A DNA stretch of 64,000 bases from Natrinema hispanicum. Its GTDB lineage: Archaea > Halobacteriota > Halobacteria > Halobacteriales > Natrialbaceae. The notes under the pieces are model-generated. The model saw only the letters and a program-made list of their open reading frames with translations, was not told where the DNA came from and searched no databases. The stretch is taken from contig NZ_FOIC01000002.1 of NCBI RefSeq assembly GCF_900111485.1, forward strand, positions 62,001 through 126,000, written 5' to 3'. This document shows, one piece after another, positions 25,258 through 34,485 of the stretch. How positions within the stretch are numbered: the first letter of the stretch is position 1; each line of letters begins with the position of its first letter. Both the position numbers and the translations under genes were made by a program.

Positions 25258-26808
25258 ATGATCGAAATGACTTTGGGACGCAATGACGGCACAGCGATGC
25301 CGTCGGAAAGAGGGGTGTCCGCGATACTTGGTTTCATTCTGTTAATTGGGATGGTGGCAAGCATCAGCGTCGGTATCCTTCTCTTTGCCGGAAGTGCGAT
25401 GGAAGATGCGGAACAACGAACTGAGAACGAACGCGTCGAACAGTCGTTCGTTGAATTAAAACAACAGATGACAACAGTTTCGAGGAGTGGTGCCACGTCG
25501 CGGTCAATGACTATCGACGCTGGTGACAAAGGTGCGATCGTGAAGACTGACACCGGAACTATCAATATCACCAGCACCGGCGACGAACTTGATCAACCAA
25601 TAAACATCTCTATCGGCACGGTTGAATATGTCGGTGATGATGGGACCAAAATCGCTTATCAAGCAGGAGGCATCTTTCGGGAAACCGGAAACGAGACTCA
25701 AGTCGTGTCTGCGCCACCAATCTACTATGATAAGGGATCTGGAATAAACGATGAGACATTCACTTTCCCAGTCATAGAAGTATCTGATGATACACAGATA
25801 AGTTCGGGTGAAATTGCGATTTCACAGACAATTCCTCCAGATCGTAGGGATGTTCCTCCGCTTAAAAATAGTACAATAAAAGTCAATGTTACAAGCAAGT
25901 ACTGCGTTGGCTGGGAGAATTACTTTAGACAGGAGACAAAGGAAGGTGGTGACGCAATCCAAGAGAGTTGTAACGAAGGAAAAGAAAGAAGAGTAGTCGC
26001 CGAGCTCGGCCGGATCAGCCGGGAGTACCTATTCGAGAGCGGTGGAGCGATTATCGCTCCTAACGGCTATGAAGATGACTTTTGTACCGGCGGCCCCGGG
26101 AACTCAAACTGCCAAATTGAAAGTAAGACAGTGGATAATCCACCAGTTCTAGATAAATATATAAAAGACATTATTAAAAAAGCTTCTAATAGTAGTGAGT
26201 ACGAAACGCCCTCTGAATCACAGTATGATGAACTAGATGACGGAAAATATTATATTGAAGGAATAGACTCGAGTGATGAATTTGAGTTTGATCTTAGCGG
26301 AGGGAATGCAACTCTTGTCGTCGCCGGTGAGATGGATCTAGGTGAAATAGAAGTTTCTGGCGATAATGACTTGAAGATATATACTAACGCAAGCAAAATA
26401 ACTATTGGTGGAGACGTTCATCATGGTTCAAAAGATGGGTCTGGTGCTCAACATATACAGACTTTCGGAACGTCAAACACAACAATAGACGGCAGTCCAA
26501 ATAAAGGAGGATACTATGAGGGACTAATATATGCCATGTCTAGAGAAAATAAAAAATGGGGGAATGATATTCAACAGGGGAATCCAGATGAGAAGTGCCA
26601 AGCTTTCGTCCAGGCAAACGGTGTAACGATCGACGGAGCCGTGGTAGCATATGGTGTTTGCGCCCAGAGTAATGGTATGGGAGGGATCAAAGACAACGAT
26701 GCGTTCCAAGATGAGCTAATTGACCTATTACCAAGAGGATATAAACTATCACCTGATGTCTATTATCTGAATATCGCAGAATATAAAGTCCAAATTGAAC
26801 GACAGTGA
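25258..26808 (+). CDS. Pilin-like secreted protein with type IV pilin N-terminus (DUF7289-like)
   Basis: A 516-residue protein. Residues 19-48 hold a class III-type signal and hydrophobic helix (RGVSAILGFILLIGMVAS), as in haloarchaeal type IV pilins and related DUF7289 proteins. The long exported part is beta-rich with Asn/Thr/Ser and several NxT/NxS sites. Paired cysteines at about 221 and 240, and at about 276 and 285, suggest disulfides. A parallel-beta or adhesin-type tail near residues 350-440 (DLGEIEVSGDNDLKI, TIGGDVHHG) follows. From about base 25700 the DNA is strikingly AT-rich (AAT, ATA and AAA codons), unlike the flanking genes, suggesting acquisition. It is probably a surface adhesin or minor pilin; no pilus machinery genes are nearby. 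Confidence 0.75.
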   Translation: MIEMTLGRNDGTAMPSERGVSAILGFILLIGMVASISVGILLFAGSAMEDAEQRTENERVEQSFVELKQQMTTVSRSGATSRSMTIDAGDKGAIVKTDTGTINITSTGDELDQPINISIGTVEYVGDDGTKIAYQAGGIFRETGNETQVVSAPPIYYDKGSGINDETFTFPVIEVSDDTQISSGEIAISQTIPPDRRDVPPLKNSTIKVNVTSKYCVGWENYFRQETKEGGDAIQESCNEGKERRVVAELGRISREYLFESGGAIIAPNGYEDDFCTGGPGNSNCQIESKTVDNPPVLDKYIKDIIKKASNSSEYETPSESQYDELDDGKYYIEGIDSSDEFEFDLSGGNATLVVAGEMDLGEIEVSGDNDLKIYTNASKITIGGDVHHGSKDGSGAQHIQTFGTSNTTIDGSPNKGGYYEGLIYAMSRENKKWGNDIQQGNPDEKCQAFVQANGVTIDGAVVAYGVCAQSNGMGGIKDNDAFQDELIDLLPRGYKLSPDVYYLNIAEYKVQIERQ

Positions 26809-26912
26809 AATAGTCAATTGTTTAATTAGTCTCGAATTGTAATTCTCAATAACACAGGCTGATGTTGACGTCATCGAGCTCCTGAAAATCAACTGAGTTC
26901 GTATATCCGTTC

Positions 26913-27548
26913 CTACACCGCGTCTTCGATTGTCGCCTTCACGTCTTCCCAGACCTCGTCGGGTGCCTGCTCGCCGTCGACACGCTCGAGGTCGCCTTGC
27001 TCGTCGTAATATTCGATGACCGGTTCGGTGTTCTCGTGGAAGACTGACAGTCGTTCGCGGACCGTCTCCTCGGTGTCGTCGTCACGCTGGACGAGTCGCT
27101 CCTCGACTTCGGGGTCCTCCGGCGGGTTGTATTCGACGTGGTAGATGTCGCCCGTCTCGGGGTCCATCCGGCGGCCCGTCAGGCGGTGGACGAGTTCCTC
27201 CTCGCCGACCTCGAGGTACAGTGCGAGATCGAGGTCGGTCATGCCCTCGAGTTCCTCGGCCTGCTCTAAGTTACGCGGATAGCCGTCGAGAACGAAGCCG
27301 TCGGCCTGGCTGAGTGCCTCGTCGACGATGGCGTTGACGACCTCGTCGGGGACGAGCTCGCCCTGATCCATGTATTCACCTGGCGTGTCGTACTCGGTGT
27401 CCATATCGGAGATGTCCATCTCCTTGTTGTTCCGAAGCGCGTCGCCGGTGGTGATGTGATCGACGTCGAATTCCTCGATGATCTTTGCGCTCTGGGTCCC
27501 CTTCCCTGCCCCGGGTGCACCCAGGATCAGGATTCGTGGCTGTGCCAT
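26913..27548 (-). CDS. adk: Adenylate kinase
   Basis: Interconverts AMP + ATP and 2 ADP. The 211-residue protein starts [23 protein letters not shown] (Walker [10 protein letters not shown]). Next come the AMP-binding [36 protein letters not shown] (DGYPR) and the lid region [19 protein letters not shown]. It is long-type without zinc cysteines in the lid. ATG 27548 is the family start; the frame upstream is unrelated. In several haloarchaea adk follows secY directly; here about 7.9 kb with the oxidase cluster separates them. It is divergent from the gene at 27607, leaving a 58-base intergenic region. Confidence 0.95.
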   Translation of the reverse strand: MAQPRILILGAPGAGKGTQSAKIIEEFDVDHITTGDALRNNKEMDISDMDTEYDTPGEYMDQGELVPDEVVNAIVDEALSQADGFVLDGYPRNLEQAEELEGMTDLDLALYLEVGEEELVHRLTGRRMDPETGDIYHVEYNPPEDPEVEERLVQRDDDTEETVRERLSVFHENTEPVIEYYDEQGDLERVDGEQAPDEVWEDVKATIEDAV

Positions 27549-27606
27549 ATGGCACCGTTCATGCCCATCACATAAAGGCTTAAAGAATCGAGCACGTCTA
27601 TTCGGT

Positions 27607-28029
27607 ATGACTCGCTTCGACGCGTCTACACCCGTCGAGCGGCGGAAACTGTACGTCGACGCGATTACCGCCCATCGCGAGCGTGCCAGCGGATTTCTGA
27701 CGCTCGAGGCAGACGACACCGTCTCCGAGGAACGCGATGACACAGCCGAGCAGTCCGCCGCGGAGTTGGGCGTGCCGTGGATTCAGTTCGGTGATGGAAC
27801 GGTCAATCTCGACTGTACCGACGCAGAACTCGAGGCGCTGAAAGACCTGCTCGAGGACTTTCCGGCGTTCAAAATCGACGACCTGACGCGGCCCGAAGAC
27901 GCTGCTGGGATCAACGTTCGGGTCAGCGCGAAGGCGGATGCAAACCGGATCGCCCAGTTCATCGACGACGTCTTTCTCGAGGTGTATGACCTCCCGTCGA
28001 CGGTTCGTATCTGGCTCGTCGACGTGTAA
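27607..28029 (+). CDS. Uncharacterised haloarchaeal protein, 140 aa
   Basis: I do not recognise a characterised family. The first 40 residues are helical with basic residues ([19 protein letters not shown]). The rest is alpha/beta with [31 protein letters not shown] and a final [27 protein letters not shown]. The latter pattern suggests a small nucleotide- or RNA-metabolism protein, but that is a guess. ATG 27607 is the only in-frame Met after the divergent adk start. Conserved position next to adk would support a housekeeping role. Confidence 0.75.
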   Translation: MTRFDASTPVERRKLYVDAITAHRERASGFLTLEADDTVSEERDDTAEQSAAELGVPWIQFGDGTVNLDCTDAELEALKDLLEDFPAFKIDDLTRPEDAAGINVRVSAKADANRIAQFIDDVFLEVYDLPSTVRIWLVDV

Positions 28030-28299
28030 GCACTTGGTCGTCGTACCAACTGACGCGAGTTATACACCGATCGTATCGTACGACCGCTGTGCGAGCGATC
28101 TGTCACTCGTTTCAGTTTGTATTGGCAGGTGCATCCCGGCTACGCGTTCCGGTCCACTCGCAACGTGGCGAGTGCTCAAACAGCGACGTCGCTTCGAGAA
28201 ACAGATCGCAACCACGTCATGAGATTGCAGCTCGTTGGCCGGTGAATATCGATCGACGAGGTGAGAACAGGTCGGCAGTCAGCCGATGGTCGCGGTGCG

Positions 28300-28563
28300 T
28301 TACTGGATCGAATAGCCTGCTGCGAGGGTAAGCAGGACGACCATAAACGCCGCAACGGCCATCGTGTAGGTGACCGACCGTGGCTCGTATTTGAGGTGCT
28401 GGAAGTACCCCGCGATCAGTCCGACCTTGATAGCTGCCAGCACCAGCGTGCCACCTACTGCCATCGTGTAGGTGAAGAAGTCGAAGTGGAAGAAGACGAA
28501 CTTCCCCGTAGCCAGCAGTACCAGTGCCACGTAAATCAATGCGTAGTTCCGAACACTCGCCAT
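28300..28563 (-). CDS. Cytochrome c oxidase subunit IV-like protein
   Basis: An 87-residue protein with three hydrophobic helices (about residues 5-23, 30-51 and 64-85). It carries the motif AAIKVGLIAGYFQHLKYE, typical of the prokaryotic subunit IV (CtaF/COX4_pro) family. It is a small accessory subunit of the aa3-type terminal oxidase. It lies near the other cox genes but points away from them; the divergent gene at 28698 is close enough for a shared promoter region. The ATG at 28561-28563 gives MASVRNYALIYV. Function follows from the family and context. Confidence 0.85.
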   Translation of the reverse strand: MASVRNYALIYVALVLLATGKFVFFHFDFFTYTMAVGGTLVLAAIKVGLIAGYFQHLKYEPRSVTYTMAVAAFMVVLLTLAAGYSIQ

Positions 28564-28697
28564 TGGTGGGGAATGTGAGAGACGAATACTTATAGCTTCC
28601 TCATACGACCGCTTGGGACCATCCGGCACGAACGCGGGTCCGTCCGTGACTCCACAGAAGCGACACGTAGATGGAACACCGGTTCGAATTGCCGACA

Positions 28698-30101
28698 ATG
28701 AGTAGACGTTCGGCTTTGGTTCGCCGAGCCGGTATCGGGGTCGTGTTCGCGCTCGTAACACTCGTTGTGGGCAGCGGTGTCGTCGCCGCGAGTATGACCG
28801 CCTCTGGTCTCATGGAGGGCAGTGGTGATGTAACCATCCCAACGTGGCTGTACCTCGCAACTGGCGGCGGTACCGTCGGCGCATCAGCACTGTTGACCAT
28901 GCTCGTCACCGACCGCGACATGATCGGAACCTACCACGATCGCACACTCGAGGCGACTATTGATCGCCTCCGTACCGGGGGCTCGCTGTTGTTCGGTGCG
29001 ATCGGTATGCTTGGGCTTGCGATCATCCTCGTTGCTGGATTCGTCGGCCCAGCTATCGGGCTGGTCAGCGTGACGGTGCTGGCAACGTTCGTCGGTGGGC
29101 GGGCGCTACTGACGATCTTTGCGTATACCGTCGGAAACCCATGGCCGGCGCTCAACCCATGGCGACGCATCGCTGCAGCGCTTCCCAACGACTTCGAAAC
29201 GTACCCGCCGGCCTTTGGCTCCTGGCCCGCCGTCGTGGCGCTGTTGACGTTCGTCTGGCTCGAGATCGTCGCTCCTCTGACTACCTCTACGACCGTGCTG
29301 GCGCTGATGCTCGTCATGTATTCGCTGTTTACCATCTCGAGTGCAGTTATGTTCTCGCCGGAAACGTGGTTCCAACGCGGTGATCCGCTTTCGCTGTGGT
29401 TTCGACTCTACAGCGCCGTCGCGCCGATTCAGCGGACTGATGATGGGCTCGAGTTGCGCTATCCCGGGTCGAAACTGGGCGAAGACGACGTGATCACTGA
29501 TACCTCCCTCGTGGCCTTCGTGCTCGCGCTGGTCTGGGAGCTGACCTACAGTGGGTTCATCGTCACGCCGGCTGGAGTCGGGACCGTCGAAGCGCTCGTC
29601 GGACTCGGTGTGCCGCCAGTGCTCGTCTATCTGTTCCTGCTCGTTGGTGGATTTGCCCTGTTCTGGAAGGTGTACTGGATCGCGATTGACCGAACCCGCG
29701 AGCGGGCCGAGACGTATCTCTCCCGTGAGTATCTCGGGCTTCGGTTTGCTGCGCCACTGCTTGCGATCGCGGCCGGCTACCACTTCGCCCACTACATCGC
29801 CTTTGCGATCTCGCTGTGGCCGGCGCTCGCCGGTGCGCTCGCGTCGCCGCTTTCCCCGCCGCCGAACCCAACCCAGTACGTAGTGCCGGGCTGGTTCGGG
29901 TACATCGAAATCGCCGGCATTCTGGTCGGCCACATCCTCGCGGTGTGGGTCTCACATACCGTCTCATTCGAACTCTTCCCCGGCAAACTTCAGGCGATCA
30001 GGAGCCAGTACCCGCTCATCGTCGTCATGATCGTTTTCACGATGGCGAGCCTCTATCTCGTCTCGCAAGGAACGATGAGCCCGCCGTACGTCCCGAGCTG
30101 A
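28698..30101 (+). CDS. Multipass membrane protein (fenitrothion hydrolase-like family)
   Basis: A 467-residue protein with about ten to twelve membrane helices. The first starts at RRAGIGVVFALVTLVVG. Later ones carry WPALNPWRRIAAAL and SGFIVTPAGVGTVEAL, conserved in haloarchaeal homologues that databases call fenitrothion hydrolase. No hydrolase catalytic motif is evident, so that name is probably inherited from one bacterial member; a transport or oxidase-assembly role is equally possible. It lies beside the cox genes in a plus-strand group with the gene at 30210. ATG 28698 (MSRRSALVRR) is preferred over ATG 28671 because the positive-inside N-terminus is typical. Confidence 0.7.
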   Translation: MSRRSALVRRAGIGVVFALVTLVVGSGVVAASMTASGLMEGSGDVTIPTWLYLATGGGTVGASALLTMLVTDRDMIGTYHDRTLEATIDRLRTGGSLLFGAIGMLGLAIILVAGFVGPAIGLVSVTVLATFVGGRALLTIFAYTVGNPWPALNPWRRIAAALPNDFETYPPAFGSWPAVVALLTFVWLEIVAPLTTSTTVLALMLVMYSLFTISSAVMFSPETWFQRGDPLSLWFRLYSAVAPIQRTDDGLELRYPGSKLGEDDVITDTSLVAFVLALVWELTYSGFIVTPAGVGTVEALVGLGVPPVLVYLFLLVGGFALFWKVYWIAIDRTRERAETYLSREYLGLRFAAPLLAIAAGYHFAHYIAFAISLWPALAGALASPLSPPPNPTQYVVPGWFGYIEIAGILVGHILAVWVSHTVSFELFPGKLQAIRSQYPLIVVMIVFTMASLYLVSQGTMSPPYVPS

Positions 30102-30209
30102 GCCGGAACCGACACGCGTTCGCCCGTTCCGACAGCGGTCGTCGCCGCGTGTTCGATCGGCGCACCGAACCGGCAAACACTTCCTCGCGGTCCTGTAACT
30201 GCCGATCGA

Positions 30210-30497
30210 ATGGTAACTGACCGAACGCTCGAGCGGGAGTACGAGGTGCCACCGGATGAAACGCCCGCCGCAACCTGCCCGTACTGTGGACGGCCGTTTC
30301 GATCCGAGCGATACGCGACGTTCCACATCGGCGTCGAGCACGCCGAGGTCTGCTCCGACGACGAACGCGAGGCATTCGAGGAGGAACTCGGCGACGAGGA
30401 GTACGAGCTGTTCACGTTTCACTTCAAGGCGGCCGTCTCCGTGTTTCTGGTCTACTTCCTCTTTACGTTCATTTACGCGCTGGTCTGGTCCGGCTAG
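30210..30497 (+). CDS. C2H2-type zinc-finger membrane-anchored protein, 95 aa (DUF7410-like)
   Basis: Residues 23-44 hold a CPYC...H...H zinc-finger-like module (CPYCGRPFRSERYATFHIGVEH). An acidic helix follows, then one hydrophobic helix at the C-terminus (FKAAVSVFLVYFLFTFIYALVW). The protein is thus anchored with a small zinc domain in the cytoplasm. It sits between the multipass gene and the fused oxidase gene and is a recurring companion of haloarchaeal cox genes. A role in oxidase assembly is inference. Confidence 0.75.
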   Translation: MVTDRTLEREYEVPPDETPAATCPYCGRPFRSERYATFHIGVEHAEVCSDDEREAFEEELGDEEYELFTFHFKAAVSVFLVYFLFTFIYALVWSG

Positions 30498-30997
30498 TCG
30501 ATAGCCGACGGATTTGTTGTCCGTGGCGTCTCTCAGACGAGAAGACGTCTGTCGAGGACGCAGTGGCTGTTCTGATCTGTCGTTCGGTGTCCGATGGCAA
30601 CTTGTTCGCTCGGACACAGCACCGACTGTCGCCCAGTATGATACTGTCGGACACCAGTCAGAGAGGGGTCGATCGTGTTTCGACGCCTGTTGCCGTCGGA
30701 CTCGTCCGACGAGTCGGCTTACAGCACTCGCAGCGACACCGCTAGCGGCTACGTCTCGCGTTCGATCGACGTGTGATCCGTGGTATCCAGCAGTATGCGT
30801 TCCCGATTAGATCAACCTGATACACTGCGATAGGAGTGTCGTATCGGTCCCTGAATATGGGTCTGCAACGCCACAGTCCAGTCAGGGACGCTCACGACAC
30901 AGTCACAGGAGTCATCAAGGATGCTGTCGCTGTCCGGCGTGTACAGAGTAGAAACGCAGTGAGAAAAACGAAAGATAGCCTGTGTAGCGGCGGGCCG
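30498..30997. other. Intergenic region beside the oxidase cluster
   Basis: About 500 bases between two convergent transcripts (the gene ending at 30497 and the oxidase gene ending at 30998). Short open frames exist on both strands, but their composition and translated sequence show no family. One 33-codon frame from GTG near 30686 reads plausibly but is unsupported. I see no clear gene; any terminators of the flanking genes would lie here. Confidence 0.6.
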
Positions 30998-33490
30998 CTA
31001 CATCAGGTAGAACAGTGGGAACAGGAAGACCCACACGATGTCGACGAAGTGCCAGTAGAGTCCGAAGTACTCGACTGGCATGTGATCCTCGAGATAGGCG
31101 TCGACGGTCACGACGCGGTAGATCATGAACAGGGCGATCAGGAGCCCGAGGATGACGTGCAGTGCGTGTAGGCCGGTCGTCACGAAGTAGATCGAGTACT
31201 CGAGGCCACTGAACCAGTAGTGACCGTCAGCGAACTTGCTGGTGTACTCGAAGGCCTTGACGCCCATGAACACGAAGCCAAGCAGGACTGTCGTGGTGAG
31301 CGCGCCGAGTAGCCCTTTCTTGTTCCCGCGTTCTGCCATCACATGTGCGATGACGACCGCGAAACTCGAGGTCAACAGGACGTAGGTGTTGAACAGTCCT
31401 GCTTCGGTGATGGAAGCGAGGTGCCAGTTGTTCCAGCCCATGTTGAGGCGCATGAAGACGAAGGCACCGATCGCTGCACCGAAGACGACGACGTCGGATG
31501 CCAGGAAGAACCAGACACCCAGCTTCTCGTTGTTGATGCCGCCGAACGGCCAGCGCTCGGCAACCTCCATCTCAGGTGCCTCGAACTGCTCACGGCCGAA
31601 CTGGAACAGCGTGATACCGAGTAGGACGATCCCTAGTCCGGTCAGGGCCGGATAGACGACGCTCTTCGGCGGTGCCTCGGACAGGGTCACGAAGTCACCG
31701 CTGTGGATGTTAGACTGAACGAAGTCGTAGACGTACGGTGTCAGTCCACTGATGCCAAGGAAGAACGTAAACGTCGCGACGCCGATGCCGAACGGCCAGA
31801 TGCTGGCGTGGTCGGCGTGTTCTTCTTCGTGGGTCGCTGTGGCCGTCGCAGTCGCACCCTGTGCGATACCACCGTCGGTTGCAGTCGGGGTGTCGTCGAC
31901 GAACTCGAGGCTCCCACTGGCGTAGCTTGGCCGGTCCGGCCAGTTCTCGAGCGGTGGGGGCGAGGGAATCGCCCATTCGGCGGTTCGAGAGTGGGTCCAC
32001 GGGTTGTCGGGTGCGTCGGGACCCGAGATGAAGCTCTTTGCGAGCGTCACGAACACGAGCAGGAAGCCGAGTCCGAGAACGAACGCGCCGGCAGTTGCGA
32101 GCTGGTGGTAGATCTGTGCGCTTTCGTTGTAGTGGAAGATACGTCGGGGCGTCTCCCAGGTGAGGAACATCGGGAAGTACAGCAGATTAAAGCCGAAGAA
32201 GTACACAGCGAAGCTGAGTTTCCCGAGTCGTTCGGAATACATTTTGCCGGAGATCTTTGGCCACCAGTAGTAGAGGCCGCCGATCAGCGCGGTGACACCG
32301 GAGACCATCACGTAGTGGAAGTGCGCGACGACCCAGTAGGTGCCACGGAACTCGTAGTCAAGCACGACGGCACCCAGGAAGACACCGGTAATCCCGCCGA
32401 GGATGAACAACAGCAGTGCCCCCAGCGAGAACAGGAACGGCGTCGTAAACCGGATGCGGCCCTTGATCATGGTGTAGATCATCGCAAACACCATTAGGTC
32501 GAAGGGCAACGAGATCCCGATCGTCGTCGCCATGAACAGCGTCTTGATCGGGAGGTTGATCGTCGACAGGAACATGTGGTGCATCCAGACGAGGAACGAC
32601 TGGACCGCAACGAGGACCATCGCGATCATGACCCACTTGCGGCCGACCAGTCGCCGTCCGGTGAACGTCTGGAACGTCTCGAACATGACCCCGAGTGCGG
32701 GGAAGTAGACGATGTACACCTCTGGGTGACCGAAGAACCAGAAGATGTGCGCCCACAGCAGGCTCGAGCCCTCGTTGGTTGCGAAGTACTGCGTGAGGAA
32801 CAGTCGGTCGATCGACTGCAGCATCACTGCAGCGAGCAGCGCGGCGAACGCGAACAGCATCATCCAGGCCGTCAGTAGCCACGACCAGGAGAACATCGGC
32901 AGGTTCCACATCCCCATGCCTTCGGCACGGGAGCGGTGCATCGTCGTCAGGAAGTTCACCGTCCCGATTGTGACCGAGAAGGTAAACAGGACGACGCCGA
33001 GGATCGCGGCGTTACCACCTGCCGTTGCTTCCATCACCGAGGTGTACATGGGCACGTTCAGCGGGGCGTACATCGTCCAGCCGCCGGAGAACGACCCACC
33101 CTGGAAGAACGAGATAACGAACAAAATCCCCGAGAACAGGTAGAACCAGTAACTCAGGGCGTTCAATCGTGGGAACGCGAGGTCTTTCGCCCCGATCTGA
33201 AGCGGGACGAAGTAGTTCGCGAAGCCGGATGCGATCGGTGAGAGGAACCAGAAGACCATTATCAGGCCATGGCCCGTCACCGACTGGTAGTACTGATCGT
33301 TCGTTAGCAGCGGTTCACCACCGAGCATGAGGCCACCCGATTGCCACAGGTGTGCTCGGAACAGCAACGCGAGGACGCCGCCGAAGATCAGGAAGAACAG
33401 GGACGTCGCGAGGTACAGAATCCCGACGTCCTTGTGGTTGGTCGTCACCAACCATCGCTTGACCGACCGCATCGGCGGAAGATCACTCAT
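30998..33490 (-). CDS. Cytochrome c oxidase subunits I and III, fused (aa3-type)
   Basis: An 830-residue fusion. Residues 1-540 are subunit I: heme a ligand His74 in GHGLIMVFW, His255/Glu257/Tyr259 in GHPEVY, CuB ligands His304-His305, and WVVAHFHYVMVSG with the other heme ligands. The K-pathway signature (PTGIKVF in most A-type oxidases) reads PFDLMVF, so the usual Lys and Thr are absent. Residues about 610-830 are subunit III-like (WFFLASDVVVFGAAIGAFV, TGLHALHVILG, YWHFVDIVWVFLFPLFY). It reduces O2 to water and pumps protons. Its ATG overlaps the subunit II stop by one base (TGATG). Confidence 0.93.
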   Translation of the reverse strand: MSDLPPMRSVKRWLVTTNHKDVGILYLATSLFFLIFGGVLALLFRAHLWQSGGLMLGGEPLLTNDQYYQSVTGHGLIMVFWFLSPIASGFANYFVPLQIGAKDLAFPRLNALSYWFYLFSGILFVISFFQGGSFSGGWTMYAPLNVPMYTSVMEATAGGNAAILGVVLFTFSVTIGTVNFLTTMHRSRAEGMGMWNLPMFSWSWLLTAWMMLFAFAALLAAVMLQSIDRLFLTQYFATNEGSSLLWAHIFWFFGHPEVYIVYFPALGVMFETFQTFTGRRLVGRKWVMIAMVLVAVQSFLVWMHHMFLSTINLPIKTLFMATTIGISLPFDLMVFAMIYTMIKGRIRFTTPFLFSLGALLLFILGGITGVFLGAVVLDYEFRGTYWVVAHFHYVMVSGVTALIGGLYYWWPKISGKMYSERLGKLSFAVYFFGFNLLYFPMFLTWETPRRIFHYNESAQIYHQLATAGAFVLGLGFLLVFVTLAKSFISGPDAPDNPWTHSRTAEWAIPSPPPLENWPDRPSYASGSLEFVDDTPTATDGGIAQGATATATATHEEEHADHASIWPFGIGVATFTFFLGISGLTPYVYDFVQSNIHSGDFVTLSEAPPKSVVYPALTGLGIVLLGITLFQFGREQFEAPEMEVAERWPFGGINNEKLGVWFFLASDVVVFGAAIGAFVFMRLNMGWNNWHLASITEAGLFNTYVLLTSSFAVVIAHVMAERGNKKGLLGALTTTVLLGFVFMGVKAFEYTSKFADGHYWFSGLEYSIYFVTTGLHALHVILGLLIALFMIYRVVTVDAYLEDHMPVEYFGLYWHFVDIVWVFLFPLFYLM

Positions 33491-34485
33491 CAGGCGTCAC
33501 CTCCGTCGTTCGTACCGCTTGCAGTAGCATCACTTTCCGTTGCGTTCATCTCGAGCGTGTAGGTCTCGCTGACCGGACCAGTCATATCGAACTGCTCTTC
33601 GACAGTTTCGAACTGACCGTCGGTCGACGTGATTGTCACGTTGTAGTTGCCACCGTGATCGACATCGTTGATGGTGATCGTTCCGTTTTCGTCGAAGTCG
33701 TCGGCGGTGTACGTACGCTCGAAGTCAGTTTCCTGGCCTTCGAGCGTCATCTCGTAGCCGTCCGTCACGGGGGACTCGTTGCCGTCAACCATCTCGAACT
33801 CCATCGTCAGTTGGTCGTCCATCCACGAGTCGAACTCGTCGGACGGCATGACATTAAGCGTCCCAACCATCGAGGTATGGGCTTCACCACAGAGTTCGAA
33901 ACACTTGATGTTGTACTCGCCGGGTTCTTCGGCTTCGAACCAACTCTCGTCGACTTCGCCCGGAATCGCGTCGGCTTTCACCCGTTGATCGGGTATGCCA
34001 AACGTATGCCAGACGTCACCTGAGGTTACTTGGACCCAAACTCGTTGGTCAGCTGGGACGCGAAGCGTACTCGTCGATTCGATCCCGTTGTCGTACTCGA
34101 AGAACCATGCGAATCCCTCGCCGGTCACATCGACTTCCAGCGCTTCTTGCTGGCCACCGTCATCGGCACTGGGATCTTCGACGTACAGAAGCATCGTGTA
34201 CGTCCAGATCACCAGCGAAATGACGATGACGGCGCTGATGCCGAACGAGAGAAACAGTTTTTTTCCGCCCTTTCCGCCTGTCGGTAACTCCCCGAGTGAC
34301 GGCCGATCCTTGTCGTCGTCAGCCGTGTCGCTGTCACGATACTTGTACGCGTTGTACAAGGTGTACGCGACTACGATGATGCCGACGAGCGTTCCGAGCC
34401 CGAGAAATACCGTAAAGATACTCTCGAACACGTCAACGCGGGTCTGCTGCATCGGGGCAATGAGTGCGCTGTAAATTGTATTCAT
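33490..34485 (-). CDS. coxB: Cytochrome c oxidase subunit II with C-terminal extension
   Basis: A 331-residue subunit II. Two N-terminal membrane helices (about 21-43 and 80-102) anchor a periplasmic-side CuA cupredoxin domain with ligands His160, Cys195, Glu197, Cys199, His203 and Met206. It receives electrons and passes them to subunit I. A further 125 residues follow the CuA domain, an acidic beta-rich extension (about 226-318) rich in Asp/Thr that is absent from typical bacterial subunits II. It probably faces the salty outside. The gene is first in a two-gene operon with the I+III fusion; ATG 34485 follows an AT-rich region. Confidence 0.93.
   Translation of the reverse strand: MNTIYSALIAPMQQTRVDVFESIFTVFLGLGTLVGIIVVAYTLYNAYKYRDSDTADDDKDRPSLGELPTGGKGGKKLFLSFGISAVIVISLVIWTYTMLLYVEDPSADDGGQQEALEVDVTGEGFAWFFEYDNGIESTSTLRVPADQRVWVQVTSGDVWHTFGIPDQRVKADAIPGEVDESWFEAEEPGEYNIKCFELCGEAHTSMVGTLNVMPSDEFDSWMDDQLTMEFEMVDGNESPVTDGYEMTLEGQETDFERTYTADDFDENGTITINDVDHGGNYNVTITSTDGQFETVEEQFDMTGPVSETYTLEMNATESDATASGTNDGGDA

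Noticed and set aside
30514-30810. Small overlapping frames in the 30498-30997 gap.
   Set aside because: Arg/Ser-rich and non-homologous; third-base composition does not fit the host and each is in conflict with the others.
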